Positions 34,897 to 41,936 of a DNA stretch of 64,000 nucleotides are shown in pieces. The stretch covers positions 2,542,001 through 2,606,000 of the forward strand of contig NC_015312.1 in the NCBI RefSeq assembly GCF_000196675.2. Reading direction: 5' to 3'. Each line of letters begins with the position of its first letter. The first letter of the stretch is position 1. The notes beneath the pieces were generated by a model. The model searched no databases, was not told the origin of the DNA, and saw only the letters and a program-made list of their open reading frames with translations. The stretch is from Pseudonocardia benzenivorans CB1190 (GTDB lineage: Bacteria > Actinomycetota > Actinomycetes > Mycobacteriales > Pseudonocardiaceae). The translations under genes were made by a program, and so were the position numbers.

Positions 34897-35505
34897 TCAG
34901 CGCGTCCAGGCGTGGTCGCGGACGAACGGCAGCCGCGCCCACTGCTCGGCCAGCCCCCAGAACCGGCCGGCGTTCGTGGCGGCGACGGCGATCAGCGCCA
35001 GTGCGTAGATCACGTGGTAGTCGACGATCGGGTTCGACGAGCCGCTCGGCGTGCCGTCGGCGGCGACCTGCGCGAGCGGGAACTCGGCCAGCCACATCAG
35101 CGCCAGCACGACGGTGCCGGCCACGGCCGCGGGGCGCAGCGCCACCCCGAGCAGCAGCGCGAGCCCGATGCCCGCCATCGAGAGCATGAACAGCCAGTCG
35201 GCCCACCAGGTCCCGGCCCACGAGTGGAACATCGTCTGCAGCGGGCCGACGTCGACCGAGCCGAGGAACCCCTTCGTCGGCGAGCCCCCGTGGATCCAGG
35301 CCCTGGCCCCGCCGGTGGCGTAGCCGAGGCCGAACGTCTTGTCCAGGAACGCCCACAGGAACACCAGGCCGAGCCCGATCCGCAACGCCGTGAGGGCGAT
35401 CGCGCCCTGCGGGCGGCCGGTGCCGGCCGCGGGCGTGGTGGGGTGGCCCGTGCGTGCGGCCGGGACGGTCGGCTCCGCTCCGCGGTAGCCGTGGCTGACG
35501 GTCAT
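34897..35505 (-). CDS. DoxX-like membrane protein
   Basis: 202 residues: a polar ~45-residue N-terminus then four hydrophobic segments with the DoxX pattern LTALRIGLGLVFLWAFLDKTFG, MLSMAGIGLALLLGVALRPA and VIYALALIAVAATNAGR. A periplasmic-looking segment (GGARAWIHGGSPTKGFLGSV) follows TM1. ATG 35505 has GAGGAG upstream and is preferred to a start 24 codons earlier. It shares the DosR-type box at 35616-35629 with the divergent DevS-like kinase. Confidence 0.82.
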   Translation of the reverse strand: MTVSHGYRGAEPTVPAARTGHPTTPAAGTGRPQGAIALTALRIGLGLVFLWAFLDKTFGLGYATGGARAWIHGGSPTKGFLGSVDVGPLQTMFHSWAGTWWADWLFMLSMAGIGLALLLGVALRPAAVAGTVVLALMWLAEFPLAQVAADGTPSGSSNPIVDYHVIYALALIAVAATNAGRFWGLAEQWARLPFVRDHAWTR

Positions 35506-35615
35506 CGTGACCCTCTCCTCGATCTCGGGTTGCCCGTCGAGCATGGGCCGCGGCGGCCGGATCGGGCTGCGTCGCAACGACCCGAGCCGTCCGCGGCCGA
35601 GGTCACACGCGGGTC

Positions 35616-35629
35616 GGGACCAACGACCC
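35616..35629. promoter_or_regulatory. DosR/DevR-type box
   Basis: On the minus strand the sequence GGGTCGTTGGTCCC fits GGGNCNTTNGNCCC, the dormancy-regulator consensus. It lies midway between the divergent DoxX and GAF-kinase genes. A related half-site CAACGACCCG also occurs at 35575-35584. Confidence 0.6.
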
Positions 35630-35723
35630 GGCCCTCGTCGCCGGAGGTCCCGGTACCGTCGGCGGCGCCGCGGCCGGCAGGGGAGCGCGGCGGGGCACCC
35701 GCGCGGAACCGGAGGCTAGGCCC

Positions 35724-37484
35724 GTGGACGACTCGTCCGACGACGCCCATACGGGCCCCACCGAGCCGGCGCTGACGTTTCCCGACCTGCCGCGGCTGGA
35801 GCTCGACCAGCTGCTGCGCCAGCTCGTCGACCGGGCGGGCGAGGTCATGGCTGCGCAGGGGCGGCTGCGCGGGCTGCTCAGGGCGAACCAGTCGATCGTC
35901 GTCGACCTCGCGCTGCCCGGTGTACTGCGCCGGATCGTCGAGGCCGCCCGCGACCTGCTCGACGCGCGCTACGCCGCGCTCGGCGTCCTCGCTGCCGACG
36001 GGGTCGGGCTGGCCGAGTTCGTCCACACCGGAATGGACGACGTGACGGTCGAGCGCATCGGGGACCTGCCGGTGGGCCGCGGGCTGCTCGGCGCCGTGAT
36101 CGACGAGGGCAAGCCGATCCGCCTGCGCCACATCACCGGCGACCCGCGGTCGTCCGGCTTCCCGCCGGGGCACCCGGAGATGGAGAGCTTCCTCGGGGTG
36201 CCGATCCGCATCCGCGAGGAGGTCTTCGGCAATCTCTACCTCGCCGAGAGCGCCCACGGCGAGTTCACCGCCGAGGACGAGGAGCTGCTGACGGCGCTGG
36301 CCGCGACAGCGGCCGTCGCGATCGACAACGCCCGGCTCTTCCACGCGACGACCGTCCGGGGCGAGTGGATGGCCGCGACGGCGGCGGTCACCCGGCAGAT
36401 GCTCGGCGCGTCCGGGGAGCGCCCGCTGCGGCTCATCGTCGAGCGGAGCCGCCAGCTCGCCGACGCCGACCTCGCGATCCTCGTGCGGCCCGACGACAGC
36501 GAGCCGGGCATGCTGCGCGTCGACATCGCAGACGCCCGGCCGGGTCTCGAGGACGCCGTGCAGCGGGTGCGGTCGATGCGGTTCCCGCTGGAGGGGTCGG
36601 TGTCGGGTGCGGTGCTCACCTCGTCGTCGGCGCTGCGGCTGACGTCGCCCGACGAGGGCCCGGGCGCGACCCCGGTGCTGGGCCGGGGTCTCCTCGCCGC
36701 CGGGCCGATGCTCGTGGTGCCGCTGGTGGGGATGTCGACGACCGACGGCGTGCTGACCGTCGTGCGGCTGGAGGGGGAGCCGGAGTTCCGGGAGGCGGAC
36801 CTGGAGCTGGTCGCGGGCTTCGCGAACCAGGCCGCCGTCGCCCTGGAGCTCGCCGAGGCGCGGGCCGAGCGGGAGCGGCTGCGGGTGGCCGAGGAGCGCG
36901 AGCGGATCGCCGCCGACCTGCACGACCACGTCATCCAGCGGCTGTTCGGCGCCGGGCTGTCGCTGCAGAGCGTCGCGGGCCGGGTCGAGGACCCCGAGCA
37001 GGCCGAGCGGCTGCGCGGTGTCGTCGGCGACCTCGACGAGACCATCGCCCAGATCCGCACGACGATCTTCGCCCTGCAGCAGCCCGAGCACGCGGGCGGC
37101 GTGCGCGCGATGATCCTTCAGGTCGTCGACGAGGCGACCGAGGTCCTCGGGTTCGGCCCGGCGCTGCGGTTCACCGGGCCCGCCGACACGCTCGCGAGCG
37201 ACGAGGACCTCGCCGACGACATGACCGCCGTGCTCCGCGAGGCGCTGGCCAACGTCGCCAAGCACGCCGCGGCGAAGCACTGCGACGTGGACGTCGTCGT
37301 GGACGCGGCGACGGCCACCGTCGAGATCGTGGTGGCCGACGACGGCCGCGGCCCGGGCGTGGGTGGGCGGCGCAGCGGACTCGCGAACCTGCGGCGTCGC
37401 GCCGAACGCCGCGGCGGCTCGTTCGCGCTCGCACCCGGCGAGTCCGGGGGCAGCAGGCTGAGCTGGTCGGTGCCGCTGCCCTGA
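35724..37484 (+). CDS. DevS/DosS-like GAF sensor histidine kinase
   Basis: 586 residues: two GAF domains (~60-205 and ~215-375), a HisKA_3 dimerisation domain with phosphoacceptor H400 in DLHDHVIQRLFGAGL, and a HATPase domain (REALANVAKHAAAKH; DDGRGPG near 545). In DevS/DosT the first GAF binds heme and senses O2, NO or CO. The framework GLAEFVHTGMDD...GLLGAVIDEGKPIRLRHI is the same, but I could not confirm the heme histidine. No response regulator is adjacent. GTG 35724 with GGAGG upstream. Confidence 0.9.
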   Translation: MDDSSDDAHTGPTEPALTFPDLPRLELDQLLRQLVDRAGEVMAAQGRLRGLLRANQSIVVDLALPGVLRRIVEAARDLLDARYAALGVLAADGVGLAEFVHTGMDDVTVERIGDLPVGRGLLGAVIDEGKPIRLRHITGDPRSSGFPPGHPEMESFLGVPIRIREEVFGNLYLAESAHGEFTAEDEELLTALAATAAVAIDNARLFHATTVRGEWMAATAAVTRQMLGASGERPLRLIVERSRQLADADLAILVRPDDSEPGMLRVDIADARPGLEDAVQRVRSMRFPLEGSVSGAVLTSSSALRLTSPDEGPGATPVLGRGLLAAGPMLVVPLVGMSTTDGVLTVVRLEGEPEFREADLELVAGFANQAAVALELAEARAERERLRVAEERERIAADLHDHVIQRLFGAGLSLQSVAGRVEDPEQAERLRGVVGDLDETIAQIRTTIFALQQPEHAGGVRAMILQVVDEATEVLGFGPALRFTGPADTLASDEDLADDMTAVLREALANVAKHAAAKHCDVDVVVDAATATVEIVVADDGRGPGVGGRRSGLANLRRRAERRGGSFALAPGESGGSRLSWSVPLP

Positions 37485-37523
37485 TGCGACGGCCGTGAGG
37501 CGACCGCCGGTCGTCCTGCGGCG

Positions 37524-37727
37524 TCAGGCGCGGCGCGGGTCGCCGCCGGCCTCCTTGACCAGACGGTCGCCCACCTGCAGGTCCTTCCACAGGGAGCGAC
37601 CCACGCGGACACGGGTCGTCGTCCCGTCCGCCAGGCGCACCTCGAGGCGCCGGTAGAGGTTCGAGCCGTCGAGCAGCGCTCGGCCCTTCCGTACGACCGT
37701 TCCACTCCAGGCGTCCTGCCCAGCCAT
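37524..37727 (-). CDS. Small beta-rich protein, DUF7489-like
   Basis: 67 residues: DAWSGTVVRKGRALLDGSNL, YRRLEVRLADGTTTRVRVGR, SLWKDLQVGDRLVKEAGGDP. The alternating pattern suggests a small beta-barrel, and it resembles what I recall as DUF7489. ATG 37727 is preceded by GAGGGGGAG. Its 3' end lies 39 bp from the end of the convergent kinase gene. Function unknown. Confidence 0.7.
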   Translation of the reverse strand: MAGQDAWSGTVVRKGRALLDGSNLYRRLEVRLADGTTTRVRVGRSLWKDLQVGDRLVKEAGGDPRRA

Positions 37728-38150
37728 GTTCTCCCCCTCGAACCGCCGGTCCGTCCGTACACGCAGCTTACGGGCCCGGCTGATCGCCGCCGCCGGATCG
37801 CGGGCACCCAACCCGGCCGACGCCCTCGCCCAGGTGAGGTTCCTCGACCGACACGGCTTCAGCGGGCCGGACGCGGTGCTCGCCGCGATCGCCGTCGCCG
37901 AACTGGGACCCGACCACGGGTTCGAGGTCGGACTCACCGCGCTCGTCCGCGGGCCGGCTCCGGGCCCGCCGCAGGGGGCAGGCGATCCGGTCCCTCCGCG
38001 GACGCCGACGACCGGGCCGCGACGAGCGGCGGTCGATGACCCCGGGCGAGGCAGCGCGGCGCGGACGACGACCTGCCGCCCGAACCTGCCGCCCGAACCC
38101 GCGGGTCGGGCCGATCCGCCCCGGCTGCCCCGGATGCCGGGCGGCGACGC
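37728..38150. other. 423-bp gap with a partly coding-like stretch
   Basis: No complete gene is supported. On the plus strand about 37770-37950 reads like protein (ADALAQVRFLDRHGFSGPDA, VLAAIAVAELGPDHGFEVGL) and then dissolves into P/G/R-rich translation. It may be a gene relic. The region also contains the promoter of the small DUF7489-like gene. Confidence 0.4.
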
Positions 38151-39125
38151 TCAGAACAGCACGGCGGACAGCGAGCGGCGCGGCGTCTCGGGGACCGGGC
38201 CGCCGTGCGCCGGGGGGCGTCCGATGCGCAGCAGCAGCTGCGGATGGCCTGTCGTCCCCGCCGTGTACTGCACGCGGCTGCGCGTCGAGGACAGCTCGAG
38301 CGCCTGGCTGAGCGGGCACGACGCGTACCCGGCCGCGGCGGCCGCGAGCAGGACCGCGCTCACCGCCTCGCCCGCCCTCAGCCGGTCGATCCGGTCGTCG
38401 CCGGGCGTCGTGACGACGAACAGCGTTCCCGCGTCCGGGCCGAACGACGCCCGCTGCGGCAGGGTGCCGCTCGGGAAGCGGTTGCGATGGGGGCTGCCGG
38501 TGCCGGGCCCGTCCGCCGGGATCGACGTGCGCGGCACACCGTCACGGGCCCCCGCGTAGCGGTGCGTCCACACCACGAGCTCGCCCACGTAGCCGGGGCG
38601 GTGCGGCTGGTCGAGCGCGGCGTCGTCGATCGCCCGCAGGATCCGCTCCCTGGCCGGTCCCTCGACCGCGACGATGTCCGCGCCGAGCGCCCGCGCCCGC
38701 CGGGTGAGCCCGCCGACCAGCGTCGGCGACGCACCTGCGTCGTAGGGGCGCCGGTCGCAGCGGCGGCGGTCGATCTGGGCGTAGAGGCTCGCGTCGGCGG
38801 AGGGGGCGTGCCCGTCGACGACGTGGACCGTCGCGAGGTGGTCGCGTCGCTCCGGATCGGGCAGCCGCGTCGTCGCCGTGTTCGCGCCGACGCCGGCGAG
38901 CGCGACCCGGAGGTGGTGCAGCGCGGCGCCGCAGCTGACGAGCATGTCCCGCCCGTCGGGGTCGGTCGCGATGAGCCGGCGGCCCGGGTCGGCGTGCAGC
39001 TCGACCCGCCCGGGGGCGACGTGCCAGCGCCATGGCTGGGTGTTGTGGATCGACGGGGCGCGGACGGCCCGGCGGACGGCCTCCTCGAGGGTGCTGATGT
39101 CGATTCCGTGGCCGGCGCGGGTCAT
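38151..39125 (-). CDS. Acg-family nitroreductase-like protein
   Basis: 324 residues with the Acg pattern: AVRAPSIHNTQPWRWHVAPG, DPDGRDMLVSCGAALHHLRVAL, TTPGDDRIDRLRAGEAVSAVLLAAA and PLSQALELS. Acg (Rv2032) is a DosR-regulon flavoprotein of the nitroreductase superfamily that sequesters FMN and lacks a normal NAD(P)H site. ATG 39125 is followed upstream by a DosR-like box ~100 bp away. It lies next to a CBS protein gene, the same pairing of functions as in mycobacterial dormancy loci. Confidence 0.88.
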   Translation of the reverse strand: MTRAGHGIDISTLEEAVRRAVRAPSIHNTQPWRWHVAPGRVELHADPGRRLIATDPDGRDMLVSCGAALHHLRVALAGVGANTATTRLPDPERRDHLATVHVVDGHAPSADASLYAQIDRRRCDRRPYDAGASPTLVGGLTRRARALGADIVAVEGPARERILRAIDDAALDQPHRPGYVGELVVWTHRYAGARDGVPRTSIPADGPGTGSPHRNRFPSGTLPQRASFGPDAGTLFVVTTPGDDRIDRLRAGEAVSAVLLAAAAAGYASCPLSQALELSSTRSRVQYTAGTTGHPQLLLRIGRPPAHGGPVPETPRRSLSAVLF

Positions 39126-39224
39126 CGCGAGCTCCCTTCCCCAGGCGTCGAGCCTGGTCGTGTCCGGTGGTCGGCGGCAAGGGCCCGACGGGTGGCGGTC
39201 GCGGGACGTCCGGCGGCCCGCGAG

Positions 39225-39238
39225 GGGGCGAAGGTCCC
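39225..39238. promoter_or_regulatory. DosR/DevR-type box upstream of the Acg-like gene
   Basis: Read on the minus strand the site is GGGACCTTCGCCCC, matching GGGNCNTTNGNCCC, about 100 bp upstream of the Acg-like start. A weaker copy (TCGGGCCCTTGCCGCCGA) is at 39173-39190. Confidence 0.6.
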
Positions 39239-39275
39239 GCCGGTCCGGCCGAGCCGCCCGGGTGCCGGCACGTGG

Positions 39276-39704
39276 TCAGCGCCGGCCGAGGACGGCGGAG
39301 ATCACGTCGGTGGCGGTCACGATTCCGACGAGCTCGGTACGGTCCTCGACGAGCACCGCGTCGCAGCCGGTGTCGTGCATCGCGCGCGCGGCGGCCGAGA
39401 GCCGGTCGTCGGGCCGGAGCACGACCGCGGTGCGCGCGACGTCGTGGACCCGCAGCGGGGCGATGCCGAGCGGGCCGCGCGCGGCGACGATCCCGCGCAG
39501 CAGTTCGACCTCGGTGACGACGCGCGCATGGTCGATGCCCTCGACGACGGGCAGGTGTCGGACGTTGCGGGTGACCATGAGCTGCAACGCGATCCGCAGC
39601 GACGCGTCGGGGACGATGCAGACGACGTGCGGGGACATCACCGTCCGCAGGGTCGGGTCGTCGTCGGCGGCCTCGGGGCGGGCGGCGTGCTGCGGCGCGG
39701 TCAT
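39276..39704 (-). CDS. Two-CBS-domain protein
   Basis: 142 residues forming a CBS pair: TLRTVMSPHVVCIVPDASLR...NVRHLPVVEG and VHDVARTAVVLRPDDRLSAA...LVEDRTELVGIVTATDVI. CBS pairs bind adenine nucleotides; the best-known relative in this setting is the DosR-regulated Hrp1 (Rv2626c). ATG 39704 has GTGGAGGT upstream. A perfect DosR-consensus box lies ~120 bp further upstream. Confidence 0.9.
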   Translation of the reverse strand: MTAPQHAARPEAADDDPTLRTVMSPHVVCIVPDASLRIALQLMVTRNVRHLPVVEGIDHARVVTEVELLRGIVAARGPLGIAPLRVHDVARTAVVLRPDDRLSAAARAMHDTGCDAVLVEDRTELVGIVTATDVISAVLGRR

Positions 39705-39821
39705 GGGTGACCTCCACGGGTCGGGGGCGACGGGGTCGCCGCGGTCGCGGCCGGAGCGCCGCTCCCCGATGGTCGGTGCCGCGCCGGTGCCCGCGTACCG
39801 GCCGGGGGCCACCACCGCGCC

Positions 39822-39835
39822 GGGCCGAAGGACCC
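39822..39835. promoter_or_regulatory. DosR/DevR-type box upstream of the CBS gene
   Basis: Minus-strand GGGTCCTTCGGCCC fits every fixed position of GGGNCNTTNGNCCC, about 120 bp upstream of the CBS start codon. Confidence 0.65.
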
Positions 39836-39858
39836 GCTCCCCGGGACCCGACGGCACC

Positions 39859-39907
39859 CGACGGCTCCGGCTCGACGGCTCCGGCTCGACGGCTCCGGCT
39901 CGACGGG
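39859..39907. repeat. Tandem 14-bp repeat
   Basis: CGACGGCTCCGGCT occurs three times exactly head to tail (39859-39900) plus a partial fourth copy, in the gap between the CBS and FAD-oxidoreductase genes. No coding role is apparent. Confidence 0.85.
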
Positions 39908-39983
39908 ACCGCCGACGGAACCCGGCGCGGGACCGGCGGGGCCCACCCGAGCCGCTCACGGCGTTGACGTCGCGCCGCGAATA

Positions 39984-40000
39984 GGTTTTTCTATGAAACC
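39984..40000. promoter_or_regulatory. Operator-like inverted repeat GGTTT-N7-AAACC
   Basis: This AT-rich island abuts the ATG of the FAD oxidoreductase gene. Perfect 5-bp arms separated by 7 bases, in otherwise very GC-rich DNA, suggest a repressor site covering the start. No ribosome site is visible there, so the mRNA may be leaderless. Confidence 0.5.
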
Positions 40001-41845
40001 ATGAGTGTCGACGCAGCCACGGGCCCCGCCGGGATTCTCGTCGAGGCCGAGGAGTTCGACGATCTCGGCGGCTGGGCGGTGGACTCGCAGTTCGAGCTGC
40101 AGATGGGGTCGCCCTACCTGCTGGCGCACGGGCTCGGCAGACCCGTCGCGGACGCGTCGACGACCGTCGCCGTTCCCGAGGCCGGGACCTACCGGGTGTG
40201 GGTGCGGGCCAAGGACTGGGTGCCCGCGCACCACCCCGGCCGGTTCACCCTCGCGGTCGGCGGCACCGTCCTCGACACCGTCCTCGGCGCGAACGGCCGG
40301 GACTGGTCGTGGCAGGACGCGGGGACGGTCGACCTCGCCGTGGGCCCGGTGCGGCTCGTCCTGCACGACCTCACGGGTTTCGACGGCCGCTGCGACGCGA
40401 TCTACCTCGCCCCGGTCGGGGGCCCGGGGGACGTGGCCCCGCCCGAGGGGGCCGACGAGACCGCCCGCGCCTGGCGGCGGAGGCTGCGCGGTCTGCCCGA
40501 GGAGCCGGTCGAGGCCGGCGAGTTCGACCTGGTCGTCGTCGGCGGCGGGGTCACGGGCGCGGCCGCGACCGTGTCGGCGGCCCGGCTGGGACTGCGTGTG
40601 GCGTTGCTGCACGACCGCCCCCACCTGGGCGGGAACGCGAGCGTCGAGGTGGGGCTGAACCCGCGCGGCGAGCGCGGCCCGGTGATCGACGAGCTGTCCG
40701 CGCGCACCCCCGACGGCGACCTGCACGCCCTGCGCGTGATCGAGGCCGAGCCGACGGCGTCGGTGTTCCTGCAGCACACCGTCTACGCGGTCGCCTCCGA
40801 CGGCGATCCCGCCACCCCGCGGATCGTCTCCGTCGACGCCCGCGACGCCCGCACCGGTACCGAGCGCCGCTTCCGGGCGCCGCTGTTCGTCGACTGCACC
40901 GGGACCGCGGCGCTGGGCCTGCACGTCGGCGCGCGGACGCGCTTCGGCCGCGAGTCGGTGGCGGAGTTCGGTGAGGGCCTCGCCCCCGAACGGGCCGACG
41001 ACGTGCACCACGGCAACACGGTCTTCTTCCGCACCCGGATGGCCGACGGGTCCGTCGAGTTCCCGGACGTGCCGTGGGCCGTGGAGGTCGCCAAGGACTT
41101 CGCCGACCTCAACGGGCAGCTGCGCGAGCCCGGCGTCGAGAACGGAGAGGGTCCCGTCGCGCGGCGCCCGGGGGAGGTGCCGGACCCGACGATCCGGCGC
41201 CGGATGCTGTTCCCCGCCACCCACTTCTGGGAGTACGGCCAGTACCTCGACCCGTACACCGAGGGCGAGCACATCCGCGACCACCTGCTGCGCGCCGTCT
41301 ACGGCACGTTCTCCAACGTGAAGACCGTCGAGCCGGCCACGTACGCCGCCCTCGAGCTGGAGTGGGTGGCGTTCGTGGCGGCGCGGGGGGAGTACCGGCG
41401 CTACGTCGGCGACCACACGCTGACCGAGGACGACATCCGCTCCCACGTCGACTTCCCCGACGCCGTCGTGCAGAACTCCGGCGCGTTCTGCCTGCACTAC
41501 CCGCGCGACGAGAAGTACGACTTCCGGCTCGAGGACTGGAAGTGGGACGAGCGCGACGAGCGGCCCTACGACGTCCCGTTCCGCTGCCTGTACTCGGTGA
41601 ACGTGCCGAACCTGATGATGGCGGGCAAGCACATCAGCGTCACCCACGTCGCCGGGTCGAACACCAAGTTCATGGGCAACGGCGGGCAGCACGCGATGGC
41701 GACCGCCGCCGCGGCGTTCCTGTGCCGGAAGTACGGGACCACCCCGCGCGGGATCCACGACGCGCACCTCGACGAGCTCAAGGCGCTGACGAACGACGTC
41801 GTCAACGCGAAGCTGCCGCCGGCGAGCACGCAGGAACAGAGCTGA
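40001..41845 (+). CDS. FAD-dependent oxidoreductase with N-terminal beta-sandwich-like domain
   Basis: 614 residues. The first ~150 look like a golvesin/CBM-type beta-sandwich (ILVEAEEFDDLGGWAVDSQF, YRVWVRAKDW, RFTLAVGGTVLDTVLG). A PF12831-type FAD domain follows: FDLVVVGGGVTGAAATVSAA (GxGxxG from 181), HLGGNASVEVG, LFVDCTGTAALG, and C-terminal MMAGKHISVTHVAGSNTKFM. Such enzymes occur in polysaccharide and glycoside catabolism, but no sugar gene is adjacent. The possible operator at its start suggests induction by an unknown ligand. Confidence 0.83.
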   Translation: MSVDAATGPAGILVEAEEFDDLGGWAVDSQFELQMGSPYLLAHGLGRPVADASTTVAVPEAGTYRVWVRAKDWVPAHHPGRFTLAVGGTVLDTVLGANGRDWSWQDAGTVDLAVGPVRLVLHDLTGFDGRCDAIYLAPVGGPGDVAPPEGADETARAWRRRLRGLPEEPVEAGEFDLVVVGGGVTGAAATVSAARLGLRVALLHDRPHLGGNASVEVGLNPRGERGPVIDELSARTPDGDLHALRVIEAEPTASVFLQHTVYAVASDGDPATPRIVSVDARDARTGTERRFRAPLFVDCTGTAALGLHVGARTRFGRESVAEFGEGLAPERADDVHHGNTVFFRTRMADGSVEFPDVPWAVEVAKDFADLNGQLREPGVENGEGPVARRPGEVPDPTIRRRMLFPATHFWEYGQYLDPYTEGEHIRDHLLRAVYGTFSNVKTVEPATYAALELEWVAFVAARGEYRRYVGDHTLTEDDIRSHVDFPDAVVQNSGAFCLHYPRDEKYDFRLEDWKWDERDERPYDVPFRCLYSVNVPNLMMAGKHISVTHVAGSNTKFMGNGGQHAMATAAAAFLCRKYGTTPRGIHDAHLDELKALTNDVVNAKLPPASTQEQS

Positions 41846-41936
41846 TCCACATCGAACCCATAGGGAACGCACAGGTCGGCGGTCGAGTCTGGGGTCCTGT
41901 GACCTGCCTGCACGCCCCGCTCACCCGCACCGCCCC

